Shown: in pieces, positions 42,113 to 51,048 of the stretch
Position numbering within the stretch: the stretch's first letter is position 1
Layout of the letters: each line of letters begins with the position of its first letter
DNA from: Bradyrhizobium sp. 200
Lineage (GTDB): Bacteria; Pseudomonadota; Alphaproteobacteria; Rhizobiales; Xanthobacteraceae
NCBI RefSeq assembly: GCF_023100945.1
Contig: NZ_CP064689.1
Span: 2,834,001-2,898,000 of the forward strand
Reading direction: 5' to 3'
Length of the DNA stretch: 64,000 bases
Made by a program: the position numbers and the translations under genes
The notes under the pieces: model-generated
The model's input: only the letters and a program-made list of their open reading frames with translations
Databases searched by the model: none
What the model was told of the DNA's origin: nothing

Positions 42113-43336
42113 ATGTCCTCGACGATGCCAGTGGGCGCCCGCGATCTGCTCAGGCACGGGCCATTCCTGTTCTTCCTGTTGTCGCGCAGCCTGTCGCGCT
42201 TCGCCAGCCAGATCGCCGCAGTTGCGATCGGTTGGCAGATCTATGAGATCACCGGCAGCGCCTTCGATCTCGGAATGGTCGGGCTGGTGCAATTCCTGCC
42301 CACGGCGCTCTTGGTGTTCGTGGCCGGCCATGCCGCCGACCGGTTCGAGCGCAAGCGCGTGGTGCAGCTTTGCCAGCTAGCGGAAGCGGCGACCGCGCTG
42401 TTCCTGGCGGTCTCCACCTTTGCCGGCTGGATCAACGAGGTGCAGATCTTCATCGCCACATTCGTGATCGGCATCGCCGGCGCCTTCGAGAGCCCCTCTA
42501 CGGCCGCGCTGCTGCCGCTGATCGCGCCAAAAGGTTCGGTGCAGCGGGCGACCGCGATCTCCTCCGGCGCAGCCCAGGTCGCGACCATCACTGGCCCCGC
42601 GCTTGGCGGCCTCGCTTACGTGCTGGCGCCGAGCCTGCCGTATTTCGTCATCGTCGTGTTCTGGCTGGCCGGTGCGGTCCTTACCGGCTTCATCCACACG
42701 ACGAAGCGGGAACTTTCGAAAACGGATGCGACAGCAGACGATGTCTTTGCCGGCGTGCGCTTCATCCGCAACAATCCGGCCATCCTCGGTACCATCTCGC
42801 TGGACCTGTTCGCCGTGCTGCTCGGCGGCGTCACGGCGCTGTTGCCTATCTATGCGCGCGACATCCTGCAGACCGGCCCGCTCGGCCTCGGCATCCTGCG
42901 CGCCGCGCCCGCGGTCGGCGCGCTGTTGATGACGATCGTGCTGGCGCGCTACGTTATCAACCGACATATCGGATTACGGATGTTTCAGGCCGTGATCGTG
43001 TTCGGCGCGGCTACCGTGGTGTTCGCGCTTTCGCAATGGATGTGGCTGTCGGTGCTGGCGCTGGCGATCCTCGGCGCCGCCGATACGATCAGCGTGGTGA
43101 TCCGCTTCTCGCTGGTGCAACTCTCGACGCCCGACGAGATGCGCGGCCGGGTCGGCGCGGTCAATTTCCTGTTCATCAACGCTTCCAACCAACTCGGCCA
43201 GTTCGAAAGCGGCGTCACCGCGGCGCTGTTCGGCACTGTGCCGGCCGCCGTCCTCGGCGGCGTCGGCACGATTGCGATCGCGCTGCTGTGGATGAAGCTG
43301 TTCCCGGCGCTGCGGAAGGTGGAGCGGCTGGAGTAG
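42113..43336 (+). CDS. MFS transporter (EntS/MFS_3-like)
   Basis: A 407-residue inner-membrane protein from ATG 42113; a TTG at 42107 is also in frame. It has about twelve hydrophobic helices. The loop after helix 2 reads GHAADRFERKRVV, the usual MFS signature, and FESPSTAALLPLIAPKG marks the EntS-like subgroup, which exports siderophores or drugs. No siderophore genes are nearby, so the cargo is unknown. Its end is close to two palindromic repeats. Confidence 0.88.
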   Translation: MSSTMPVGARDLLRHGPFLFFLLSRSLSRFASQIAAVAIGWQIYEITGSAFDLGMVGLVQFLPTALLVFVAGHAADRFERKRVVQLCQLAEAATALFLAVSTFAGWINEVQIFIATFVIGIAGAFESPSTAALLPLIAPKGSVQRATAISSGAAQVATITGPALGGLAYVLAPSLPYFVIVVFWLAGAVLTGFIHTTKRELSKTDATADDVFAGVRFIRNNPAILGTISLDLFAVLLGGVTALLPIYARDILQTGPLGLGILRAAPAVGALLMTIVLARYVINRHIGLRMFQAVIVFGAATVVFALSQWMWLSVLALAILGAADTISVVIRFSLVQLSTPDEMRGRVGAVNFLFINASNQLGQFESGVTAALFGTVPAAVLGGVGTIAIALLWMKLFPALRKVERLE

Positions 43337-43356
43337 GGGGCTTCGCGTCACTCAGC

Positions 43357-43472
43357 CGTCATTGCGAGCGAAGCGAAGCCAGCGTAGCCCGGATGGAGCG
43401 AAGCACAATCCGGGGAATTGTCGGCAAGGAAATCGGCCATCCCGGATTGCGCTGCGCTCCATCCGGGCTACG
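43357..43472. repeat. Palindromic repeat, half family D joined to family C copy 3
   Basis: CGTCATTGCGAGCGAAGCGAAG (43357-43378, left arm of family D) is followed directly by a full family C element (43384-43472; GTAGCCCGGATGG / CCATCCGGGCTAC). The family C element seems to have inserted into, or replaced the other half of, a family D element. Confidence 0.85.
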
Positions 43473-43482
43473 TGAAGCGTGA

Positions 43483-44247
43483 CTACCCCCGTCCGACGAA
43501 CGGCATCTTGCTCGCCATGACCGTCATGAACAGGACGTTGGCGTCGAGCGGCAGGCCGGCCATGTAGGCGACCGCGTCGCCGACGGCCTTTGCGTCCATG
43601 CGCGGCTCGTGTTTCATCGTGCCATCGGGCTGCATCACGCCGGGGCCGGCAACCATGCGGTCGGTCATCGGCGTCGCGGCATTGCCGATGTCGACCTGGC
43701 CGACCGCGATGTCGTACATGCGGCCGTCGAGATTGGAGGCCTTGGTCAGGCCGGTGATCGCGTGCTTGGTCGAGGTGTAGGCCGCCGAGAACGGCCGCGG
43801 CGCGTGCGCGGAGATCGAGCCGTTGTTGATGATGCGGCCGCCGCGCGGGTTCTGATCCTTCATGATACGGAAGGCGTGCTGCGTGCACAGGAAGGGGCCG
43901 GTGAGGTTGGTGTTCACCACGGCCTGCCATTGTTCGAGGCTGAGATCTTCGAAATTCACCGGCGGCGCGCCCATGCCGGCATTGTTGAACAGCACATCCA
44001 GTCGGCCATAGGTATCCATCACCTTGGCGAACAGGGCTGCGATCGAGCCGGGGTTGGTCATATCAGCGGACACGCACAGGCTCTTGCCGACATTGTCGCC
44101 GAGCTTCTTGGTTTCTTCCAGCATCTCCATGCGGCGTCCGGCGAGCACCACGGTGAAACCGGCATTCATCAGCGCCAGCGATGCCGCGCGTCCGACACCG
44201 GTGCCTGCACCGGTGACGATTGCGATCTTGTTTGTTGCGTCGGCCAT
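43483..44247 (-). CDS. SDR family oxidoreductase
   Basis: A 254-residue short-chain dehydrogenase/reductase with GAGGAAAC before its ATG. The cofactor motif TGAGTGVG is at residues 12-19, NNAG lies near 88, and the catalytic Tyr-x3-Lys is in [10 protein letters not shown] near 155-164, after a Ser in [10 protein letters not shown]. The substrate cannot be named. It starts 14 bases after the Anbu stop on the same strand, so the two are probably cotranscribed, although SDR genes are not a usual part of the Anbu cluster. Confidence 0.92.
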   Translation of the reverse strand: MADATNKIAIVTGAGTGVGRAASLALMNAGFTVVLAGRRMEMLEETKKLGDNVGKSLCVSADMTNPGSIAALFAKVMDTYGRLDVLFNNAGMGAPPVNFEDLSLEQWQAVVNTNLTGPFLCTQHAFRIMKDQNPRGGRIINNGSISAHAPRPFSAAYTSTKHAITGLTKASNLDGRMYDIAVGQVDIGNAATPMTDRMVAGPGVMQPDGTMKHEPRMDAKAVGDAVAYMAGLPLDANVLFMTVMASKMPFVGRG

Positions 44248-44261
44248 TTGTTTCCTCGCCT

Positions 44262-45020
44262 TCAGTTTTTTGCTTCTGTTTCGGATTTGTAGGGTGGTCT
44301 TGGAATATTCTGGTGCGCCGCGCGCAGCGCCGCCGACCAGCGCGAGCGCAGGTCGTGAAAATAGGGCTCGCCCGCCTCGATGCGGTGGTTGAGATCGGCC
44401 ACGCAGGCGTCCGTGCGCACCACCAGAACATCGATCGGCAGGCCGACGCCGAGGTTGGACCGCATGGTCGAATCCATCGAGATCAGGCCGGTCTTCAGTG
44501 CCTCATACAGTTCGACGTCGTAATGCATCGCGCGGTCCAGCACCGGCTTGCCGTATTTGTGTTCGCCGATCTGCAAATAGGGCGTGTCGGTGGTGCATTC
44601 GATGAAATTGCCGGCGGTGTAGACCATGAACAGCCGCATCCGCGAGCCCTTGATCTGTCCGCCGAACAGGAAGGAGACGTCGAAGCTGACGTCTTCGGAT
44701 CGCAGCGCCGGGCCTTCGGTGGCATGGACCAGGCGGATCGCCCGCCCGATGCGCTGCGCCGCCTGGAACATGGTCGGCGCGTTCATCAGCGTCTCGACCT
44801 CACCGGTGGTGGGGTCCTCGGTGCCTTCGGTCAATGTCGACAGCACCGATTGGCTGATCGCCAGATTGCCGGCGCTGGCAATCGCCATGATGCGCTCGCC
44901 GGGTTTGGAGAAAATATGGAGCTTGCGGAAGGTCGAGACGTTGTCGAGGCCGGCATTGGTGCGAGTATCCGCGATCATGACGAGACCGTCCCGCACCAGA
45001 ATTCCGCAACAATAGGTCAT
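44262..45020 (-). CDS. Anbu proteasome-like peptidase
   Basis: A 252-residue protein of the Anbu (bacterial proteasome homologue) family. It starts at ATG 45020 with [20 protein letters not shown], where Thr2 becomes the N-terminal nucleophile after Met removal. The segment [13 protein letters not shown], a Lys in FRKLHIF and [14 protein letters not shown] (quoted in part) fit the family. It forms a helical or ring-like assembly in the cytosol. In most genomes it sits next to the ATP-grasp, alpha-E and transglutaminase-like genes. Here those three are 5 kb upstream on the same strand (50069-53428), separated by unrelated genes. Confidence 0.92.
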   Translation of the reverse strand: MTYCCGILVRDGLVMIADTRTNAGLDNVSTFRKLHIFSKPGERIMAIASAGNLAISQSVLSTLTEGTEDPTTGEVETLMNAPTMFQAAQRIGRAIRLVHATEGPALRSEDVSFDVSFLFGGQIKGSRMRLFMVYTAGNFIECTTDTPYLQIGEHKYGKPVLDRAMHYDVELYEALKTGLISMDSTMRSNLGVGLPIDVLVVRTDACVADLNHRIEAGEPYFHDLRSRWSAALRAAHQNIPRPPYKSETEAKN

Positions 45021-45154
45021 TCCAAGTCCCCGAACGCGCCTGATTTTTCGGCTCAAACTAGTAGCCAATTTCAGGGGGGCATCCAACCCCAATTCCCATG
45101 GCACGGCATGCGCCGGGCGGGTAAAACCGGCTCGCAGGGAGGGCGGGGGAAGGG

Positions 45155-45541
45155 ATGCGGAAATCAGCTCTGATCGGCACGATCGTGGCCGCGTTGTTCC
45201 TGGGCAGCGCCAATGCGCTGGCAGGCCCCTGGGAAGACGGCATGGTGGCCTATAACCGCGGCGACTATGTTCCGGCGATCCGCCTGTTCCGTCCGCTGGC
45301 GGAAGCGGGCAATCCGAAGGTGCAAACCCAGATCGGAACGATGTACCGCAAGGGCGAGGGCGTGCCGTCAAGCCCGACCCGCGCCGTCATGTGGTTCAGT
45401 GTCGCCGCCAAGCGTGGAGATACCAAGGCGAAGGCTAGTCTCCGGGACGTCTCCCGGAAAATGACGCCTGCGGAAATGTCGCAGGCCCGGCAGATGGCGC
45501 AGGCCTGCGAGGCTTCGAATTACCGAAGCTGCGAGGATTGA
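45155..45541 (+). CDS. Secreted Sel1-repeat-like small protein
   Basis: A 128-residue protein with GGGAGGGCGGGGGAAGGG before its ATG. Residues 1-23 form a signal peptide ending in NALAG. Two tetratricopeptide/Sel1-like helical units follow: GMVAYNRGDYVPAIRLFRPL, then GNPKVQTQIGTMYRKGEGV and AVMWFSVAAKRGDTKAKASL. Two cysteines near the end may form a disulphide (QACEASNYRSCED). Such proteins serve as periplasmic scaffolds. It diverges from the Anbu gene and leads the inserted block of plus-strand genes. Confidence 0.8.
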   Translation: MRKSALIGTIVAALFLGSANALAGPWEDGMVAYNRGDYVPAIRLFRPLAEAGNPKVQTQIGTMYRKGEGVPSSPTRAVMWFSVAAKRGDTKAKASLRDVSRKMTPAEMSQARQMAQACEASNYRSCED

Positions 45542-45603
45542 TTAAGCTGGCGGCCTCCGGCAGTCTGACTGTTCGACAAGAACAAAAAGATTGGGAGGCC
45601 ACC

Positions 45604-47214
45604 ATGCGCGCCATGCGGTCGTCATTCAAACCAGCCGCGTCCATCGCGCTTCTTTGCGCTGCAATGGTCGCCTCGTTCCCCGCCGCCGCGCAGAAAAAAG
45701 GCGGCACGCTTCGGCTCTATCACAACGACAACCCGCCCTCGACCTCGCTGCACGAGGAAGCGACGATTGCCTCGGTGACGCCGTTCGCGGCCATCTTCAA
45801 CAATCTCGTGGTGTTCGATCCCGCCAAAGTCCACGAAAGCATCGATACCGTTATTCCCGATCTGGCGGAAAGCTGGTCGTGGGATTCCACCAATACAAAG
45901 CTGACGTTCAAGCTGCGGCAGGGCGTGAAGTGGCACGACGGCCAGCCTTTCACGGCCAAGGACGTGCAGTGCACCTGGCGGATGCTGATCGGCAAGACCG
46001 AGACCCAGGACTTCAAGCGCAATCCGCGAAAAGTCTGGTACACGAAACTTGAGGACGTCAGCGTCAACGGCGATTACGAGGCAACGTTTGAGCTGAGCGA
46101 GCCGCAGCCGAGCCTGCCGGTATTGCTCGCGAGCGCGTTTTCGCCGGTCTATCCCTGCCATGTGCCGCAGCAGCTCATGCGCACCAAGCCGGTCGGCACC
46201 GGGCCGTTCAGATTCGTCGAGTTCAAGCGCGGCGAGTCAGTGCGACTCGTGCGCAATCCCGATTACTGGAAAAAGGACCGGCCCTATCTCGACGAGATCA
46301 CGTTCCGCATGATCGACAGCCGCGCCACGCGCATGCTGGCGTTCGCCACCGGCGACTACGACATCACCTTTCCCTCCGACGTCAGCATTCCCCTCATGAA
46401 GGACATCAAGGCGCGCGCGCCGCATGCAATCTGCGAGATGACGGCCACGGGAACGCAGATCAACCTGATGGTCAACCGCGTCAATCCGCCGTTCGACAAT
46501 CCGGACATCCGGAAAGCCATGTCGCTGGCGCTGGACCGCAAGCCCTTCAACACGATCCTGATGGAGGGGTCGGCGCGCATGGGCGGGGCGATGCTGGCCA
46601 AGCCTGAGGGCGAGTGGGGCATGCCGCCGGAAATGGTGACGTCGCTTACGGGGTACGGTCCCGATACCGAAAAGAACATCGGCGAGGCGCAGGCGATCAT
46701 GCAGAAGCTCGGCTACAGCGACGCCAAGCCGCTGCAGATCAAGATCCAGACCCGGAACCTGCCGACCTATCGCGATCCCGCCGTGATCCTGACCGACCAG
46801 CTCAAGAAGATCTACATCACGAGCGAACTCGACATTCTCGATACGCCCCGCTGGTACGCGCGGCTGGCAAAGAAAGATTACACGATCGGACTGAACGTGA
46901 CCGGCGTCAGCGTCGACGATCCCGACGGCAACATCGTCGAGAACTATTCCTGCAAGTCGGAGCGCAACTACACCCAGTATTGCAACGCCGAAGTCGATCG
47001 GCTGCTGGTCGCGCAATCGAGCGAACTCGACAGGGAGAAGCGCAGGAAAATGGTCTGGGACATCGAGCGGCTGCTGGTCGAGGACGCCGCACGGCCGATC
47101 ATCCTGCACTCGTCGGCCGCCAATTGCTGGCAGCCCCATGTGAAGAACTTCCGGCCGCACGACAACAGCCAGTACAACAATCTGCGGTTTGAGGATGTTT
47201 GGCTGGACAAATAG
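45604..47214 (+). CDS. ABC transporter substrate-binding protein, peptide/nickel family (SBP_bac_5)
   Basis: A 536-residue secreted binding protein from ATG 45604, after GGGAGG. The signal peptide ends near residue 29 (PAAAQKK). Family marks are GGTLRLYHNDNPPSTSL, WSWDSTNTKLTFKLRQGVKW, KPVGTGPFRFVEF and PDYWKKDRPYLDEI. The family binds oligopeptides, nickel, sugars or opines. The permease and ATPase genes usually found with it are missing, so it works with components encoded elsewhere or is an orphan. The next gene, a LysR regulator, is convergent. Confidence 0.9.
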   Translation: MRAMRSSFKPAASIALLCAAMVASFPAAAQKKGGTLRLYHNDNPPSTSLHEEATIASVTPFAAIFNNLVVFDPAKVHESIDTVIPDLAESWSWDSTNTKLTFKLRQGVKWHDGQPFTAKDVQCTWRMLIGKTETQDFKRNPRKVWYTKLEDVSVNGDYEATFELSEPQPSLPVLLASAFSPVYPCHVPQQLMRTKPVGTGPFRFVEFKRGESVRLVRNPDYWKKDRPYLDEITFRMIDSRATRMLAFATGDYDITFPSDVSIPLMKDIKARAPHAICEMTATGTQINLMVNRVNPPFDNPDIRKAMSLALDRKPFNTILMEGSARMGGAMLAKPEGEWGMPPEMVTSLTGYGPDTEKNIGEAQAIMQKLGYSDAKPLQIKIQTRNLPTYRDPAVILTDQLKKIYITSELDILDTPRWYARLAKKDYTIGLNVTGVSVDDPDGNIVENYSCKSERNYTQYCNAEVDRLLVAQSSELDREKRRKMVWDIERLLVEDAARPIILHSSAANCWQPHVKNFRPHDNSQYNNLRFEDVWLDK

Positions 47215-47217
47215 CGA

Positions 47218-48171
47218 TCAGCGTCCTGAAGCTGTCCCGCGCCTGCGCGAGATTTTCTTCGGCTCGGATGGGCGCGTCTTGCGCATATGGGCCGCTAGCA
47301 TTTCGCAAAAACCAGCGGCGTAGCGCGGCAACGTGCGCCGCTTGTCCCAAAAGATGGCGAGCGGCTGGCTGAGCGGCTTACCGCGGAAGCTCACGTTGAA
47401 AACTCGTAGTCTGGAACGGTCGACCGGCAGAACGGATGGGATGATCGCAACGCCGTGCTTCTCCTGCGCCATGGCCAGCAGCGGGTGCGGTGTCCGGCTT
47501 TCGAACCTGACATTCATGGCCACGCCCGCTAGCCGGCATGCGGCATCGAAGGTGCGCCGGAAGACGAACTCGGTGTCCAGCAGGAGCAGGGGCCAGGCGG
47601 CGAGCTGGCTGACCTCGACAGCTCCTTGCTTGCCAAGATCGAGCGCCGGGTGGCAGGCGGCGAGCTCATAGACGGGCTCCAGTAACTGGCGGCCGAATTG
47701 CTGGTCGTCGGCGGGAGCAGCGCGCAGCAGAGTCTGCCCCAGGTGGATTTCGCCGCGCTCGAGCAAGGTGCGGACGTTCGCCCAGCCCAGCGCCTCGACC
47801 AGCTTCACTTCAACCTTGGGATAGCGCTCGGCATATTCTTGCCAGAATTTCGCGATGACGCCTTCAATGAATTGCGGGGAAGCCGCAACCCTCAAGGTAC
47901 CGGTCTCACCGTGCTTCAGCAGTTGAGCCCGTTCGCCGAGCGAACTCGCCTGTTTCAGAAGGTGCTGGCAGTCGCCGAGCAGTGCTTCCCCCGCGGCGGT
48001 CAGCAGGAGTCGGCCTCTCATTCGGTCGAACAGTTTTAGCCCGAATTCGTCTTCGAGAGCCGCGATCTGCCGCGACAGGGCAGGTTGCGCAATGCGAAGC
48101 CGCAAGGCCGCTGCCGAGACGGTGCCAAATTCAGCGACGGCAACGAACGTTCTTGCATGCCGGAGGTCCAT
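47218..48171 (-). CDS. LysR-family transcriptional regulator
   Basis: A 317-residue regulator. I chose the ATG at 48171 (DLRHARTFVAVAEFG); an ATG two codons upstream is possible. The winged helix-turn-helix covers residues 1-60, with SAAALRLRIAQPALSRQI. The effector domain follows from about 90 to 295. It diverges from a Bug-type binding protein gene, with a perfect LysR box (ATGCCG-ATA-CGGCAT) in the shared upstream region. It probably controls that gene and itself in response to the Bug ligand or a related compound. Confidence 0.92.
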   Translation of the reverse strand: MDLRHARTFVAVAEFGTVSAAALRLRIAQPALSRQIAALEDEFGLKLFDRMRGRLLLTAAGEALLGDCQHLLKQASSLGERAQLLKHGETGTLRVAASPQFIEGVIAKFWQEYAERYPKVEVKLVEALGWANVRTLLERGEIHLGQTLLRAAPADDQQFGRQLLEPVYELAACHPALDLGKQGAVEVSQLAAWPLLLLDTEFVFRRTFDAACRLAGVAMNVRFESRTPHPLLAMAQEKHGVAIIPSVLPVDRSRLRVFNVSFRGKPLSQPLAIFWDKRRTLPRYAAGFCEMLAAHMRKTRPSEPKKISRRRGTASGR

Positions 48172-48182
48172 GACCATACTCT

Positions 48183-48197
48183 ATGCCGATACGGCAT
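48183..48197. promoter_or_regulatory. LysR box (T-N11-A palindrome)
   Basis: ATGCCG-ATA-CGGCAT is a perfect inverted repeat of 6-base arms and contains the T-N11-A pattern bound by LysR regulators. It lies 12 bases before the regulator gene and about 86 before the divergent Bug gene. Confidence 0.75.
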
Positions 48198-48282
48198 GGA
48201 TGGCTAGAAAAATTATGCATTGGACGTCTAGAGCGATTTACTCCAATCAAGCGGGGACTAACCGGCTCAAGTGAGGATCATC

Positions 48283-49248
48283 ATGAAGGTGCATCGCTTC
48301 TTGTCGCTGACGTTCTGCTTGTTCGCATTGACAAGCGGGGCCCGAGCACAAACCTGGCCCGGCAGGCCGTTGCATGTTATCGTGCCCTATGCGGCGGGCA
48401 CGTTCACCGACATCGTTCCGCGCATTGTGTTGGAGCAGGTCTCGGCCCAGATCGGGCAGCCTATCGTGATTGAGAACCGTCCGGGCGCTGGCGGGTCGAT
48501 GGGGGCAGGCACCGTCGCAAAGGCGGCGCCGGACGGCTATACGCTGCTCGTGAACTCATCTGCACAAACGATTGCGCCCGCGCTTTATTCGGGGCTGAGT
48601 TACGATCCTGCGCATGACTTTATCGCGGTCACGCCGCTCGCCAGCACGCCGAACGTGCTTGTTGTCTCTTCGGCCAGCGGCTTTAAGACCGTTGGCGATC
48701 TCGTCAAGGCCGCCAAGGCAAAGCCGGGTTCGCTCAATTTTGCGTCCGCCGGCGTCGGCACCGCCACGCATTTGAGCGCGGTCCGATTCCTGTCGAGCGC
48801 AGGCATCGAAGCGGTTCACGTGCCGTTCAAGGGCGGGCCTGAAGCCATCAACGAGATAATTGCAGGACGCGTCGACCTTTTCTTCCTGCCGATCTCCATT
48901 GCTTTGCCATTCGTGCGGGACGGCAAGCTGGTGGCGCTCGTCGTCAACTCGACGGAGCGCAGCAGGGCGCTTCCTGACGTGCCGACCGTCTCGGAAGCCG
49001 GCTTCTCCAATGCCGAGTACCCGTTCTGGATCGGCATGTTTCTGCCCGCGAAGACGCCACAAAGCATCGTCGACAGGCTGTACCGTGAGACGAAGAAGGC
49101 GTTAGGGGAGCCCAAGGTGCGCGACAAGCTTGCTACCCTCAGCGTGGATTCGCTGGAAATGTCGCCGCGCGAATTCGATGCCCTCGTCCAGAAGCAGATC
49201 AAGGTCGACGCGGAGCTGGTACGAGCGGCCGGCCTGAAGGCGCAATAG
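48283..49248 (+). CDS. Bug family (TctC-like) substrate-binding protein
   Basis: A 321-residue secreted binding protein from ATG 48283, six bases after GAGG; a GTG at 48271 is less likely. The signal peptide ends near residue 22 (GARAQTWP). Family marks are RPLHVIVPYAAGTFTDIVPR, VIENRPGAGGSMGAG, APDGYTLLVN, FASAGVGTATHLSAVRF and VPFKGGPEAINEI. It is a second Bug paralogue in the window, with about the same length as the one at 13629-14600. The divergent LysR gene probably regulates it. No transporter partner genes are close. Confidence 0.92.
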   Translation: MKVHRFLSLTFCLFALTSGARAQTWPGRPLHVIVPYAAGTFTDIVPRIVLEQVSAQIGQPIVIENRPGAGGSMGAGTVAKAAPDGYTLLVNSSAQTIAPALYSGLSYDPAHDFIAVTPLASTPNVLVVSSASGFKTVGDLVKAAKAKPGSLNFASAGVGTATHLSAVRFLSSAGIEAVHVPFKGGPEAINEIIAGRVDLFFLPISIALPFVRDGKLVALVVNSTERSRALPDVPTVSEAGFSNAEYPFWIGMFLPAKTPQSIVDRLYRETKKALGEPKVRDKLATLSVDSLEMSPREFDALVQKQIKVDAELVRAAGLKAQ

Positions 49249-49253
49249 CGCGC

Positions 49254-50066
49254 ATGAACGCCTCCGAAACATCGACTTTCGTGTCTGCCGATGGTGGCGG
49301 CTACGAACTGCAGATGGGTCGATGGAGCCGTCGGCTTGCGCCGCTTCTGATCGATTTTGCCGGCTTCTCGAGCGCTGAGTGTGTGCTGGACGTCGGATGT
49401 GGCACGGGCAGTCTAAGTTTTGCTCTCATGCAGAATCCGGAGATCGGCGGCATTTGCGGCCTCGATCGTTCTGCCGAATATGTCGAATATGCCGAGCGCC
49501 GCAACAACGATGCCAGACTACGTTTTCAGGTTGGCGATGCCTGCCGATTGCCGTTTCCGAACGGCAGCTTTGATCACTCGCTGTCGATGCTGGTTCTGCA
49601 ATTCATCCCCCAGGCGGACCTGGCGATCCGTGAAATGCGCCGCGTGACTCGTCCGGGCGGAACGGTGACGGCTGCGACGTGGGACACGCGAGGAGGGTTC
49701 GTCGCTCATCGGATGATTTTTGATACCGCGGCTATGCTCGACGAGCGCGGAATGGAGTGGCGCGCGCGGAGCCTGGTGCGCCCGATGAGCCGGCCGGGAG
49801 AGTTGCAGCGCGTCTGGCTTGCCGCGGGCTTGCGCAATGTCGTGCAGGACGTGCGCACGATCCGCATGGACTTTGCGTGCTTTGACGATTTCTGGACGCC
49901 TGCCGAGGGCGGGGAGGGACCGATCGCCGAATATGTCGGCGCGCTGGAGAGCGACGCGAAGGCAAGGTTGCGGGAGGCGGGGCGCCTTGCCTATCTCGAC
50001 GGCGAGGACGATGGCCCGCGCTCCTACGCCGCGACAGCATGGGTCGTGCGCGGCGAGGTGCCCTAA
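49254..50066 (+). CDS. Class I SAM-dependent methyltransferase
   Basis: A 270-residue cytosolic enzyme that starts five bases after the Bug stop, probably in the same transcript. SAM-binding motif I is VLDVGCGTGSL at residues 44-54, an acidic residue ends the next strand (CGLDRS), and motif II is in DACRLPFPNGSFDHSLSML. RRVTRPGGTVTAATWD fits post-motif III. This is the Methyltransf_11 / UbiE-like group. The substrate is unknown. It ends two bases before the transglutaminase-like gene on the other strand, so it marks the right edge of the block inserted in the Anbu cluster. Confidence 0.88.
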   Translation: MNASETSTFVSADGGGYELQMGRWSRRLAPLLIDFAGFSSAECVLDVGCGTGSLSFALMQNPEIGGICGLDRSAEYVEYAERRNNDARLRFQVGDACRLPFPNGSFDHSLSMLVLQFIPQADLAIREMRRVTRPGGTVTAATWDTRGGFVAHRMIFDTAAMLDERGMEWRARSLVRPMSRPGELQRVWLAAGLRNVVQDVRTIRMDFACFDDFWTPAEGGEGPIAEYVGALESDAKARLREAGRLAYLDGEDDGPRSYAATAWVVRGEVP

Positions 50067-50068
50067 GA

Positions 50069-50905
50069 TTACACCTGGCTCTGCCACTGCCCCGGGCGCC
50101 CGGCCTGTTCGACCTTGACCGCGACCGTCAGCGTTTCCGCGCCGCCGCCGTAGCGGGTGCCGCGAACGGGCGCGGCGCCGAGGTAGTCGAGCCCGATGGC
50201 GACACGGGCATGGGCGTCGGTGGTGCAGATGGCGTTGGCGGCATCGAAGCCGACCCAGCCGAGGTCAGGCACATAGGCTTCCGCCCAGGCGTGGCCGGCC
50301 TGCTGATGAATGGTGCCGTCGGAGCGCCGGAAATGTCCGGAGACGAAACGCGCCGGCACGCCGCCGGAGCGGGCGCAGGCGATGAAGATGTGGGCGTAAT
50401 CCTGGCAGACGCCGCGCTTGAGCGCAAAAGCCTCCGCCGCCGAGGTGCCTGAATTGGTGGGGTCCTCGTCGAACGTCATGTGCTCGCTGATCTGCACCAT
50501 CAGCGCGTGCAGGAAACCGAGCACGTCGCCATCGGACTCCGAGCGCATCTCGCGGACAAAGGTCGCCATCGCCGGATTGACTTCGGTAAGTACCGTCGAG
50601 CGCAGGAACAGGCTGGGCGGAAAACGTTCGTCGGTGCCGCGCAGCACGCCGCCGGTGTCGTGGGTCTCGATCAGGCCCTCGACACGGATGGTGAGGTCGG
50701 CGATCGGCCCGTGGGTGAGCACATGCGTGACGTTGCCGAACGCGTCCTGATGCGTGTCGAGCCGGGAATCGGTGGAGACGTCGATCTGCCATTCGGCGAC
50801 ATACTGCCCGTCATGGCTGCCGGGCGTCATCCGCAAAATCTGGATCACGCCGGAGGCCGGAGGCTCGTAGCGATAGCTGGTGGAATGGGCAATTCGCAGG
50901 CGCAT
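50069..50905 (-). CDS. Transglutaminase-like protein of the Anbu cluster
   Basis: A 278-residue protein that starts at ATG 50905 with RLRIAHSTSYRYEPPASGVI, an N-terminal domain usual for this COG1305 group. The catalytic triad is visible: Cys in RGVCQDYAHI (near 165), His in AGHAWAEAY (near 205) and Asp in WVGFDAAN (near 220). Such proteins act as peptidases or amide-forming enzymes. It follows the alpha-E and ATP-grasp genes on the same strand, with a palindromic repeat between it and alpha-E. In other genomes the Anbu gene normally follows here; in this window it lies 5 kb further on. Confidence 0.92.
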   Translation of the reverse strand: MRLRIAHSTSYRYEPPASGVIQILRMTPGSHDGQYVAEWQIDVSTDSRLDTHQDAFGNVTHVLTHGPIADLTIRVEGLIETHDTGGVLRGTDERFPPSLFLRSTVLTEVNPAMATFVREMRSESDGDVLGFLHALMVQISEHMTFDEDPTNSGTSAAEAFALKRGVCQDYAHIFIACARSGGVPARFVSGHFRRSDGTIHQQAGHAWAEAYVPDLGWVGFDAANAICTTDAHARVAIGLDYLGAAPVRGTRYGGGAETLTVAVKVEQAGRPGQWQSQV

Positions 50906-50925
50906 GGTTGACCCAGGTTCGAAAT

Positions 50926-51039
50926 CGTCGTGCCCGGGCATTAGCGCGAAGCGCGTCTTCGCGCCAGATGTCCCGGGCATCCACGTCTTTTGGTTGGCAT
51001 AGCAAGACGTGGATGGCCGGGACAAGCCCGGTCATGACG
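50926..51039. repeat. Palindromic repeat, family E copy 1
   Basis: CGTCGTGCCCGGGCAT at the left is matched by GGGACAAGCCCGGTCATGACGG at the right, with GCATCCACGTCTT / AAGACGTGGATGG inside. It lies between the transglutaminase and alpha-E genes of the Anbu cluster. Other copies are at 60181-60283 (variant) and 61284-61376. Confidence 0.85.
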
Positions 51040-51048
51040 GAGAATGCA

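Noticed and set aside
45155..50066. Block in the Anbu cluster as a genomic island with integrase or tRNA target
   Set aside because: No integrase, transposase, tRNA or clear direct repeat is visible at either edge. Only the gene-order argument for insertion remains, reported as a finding.
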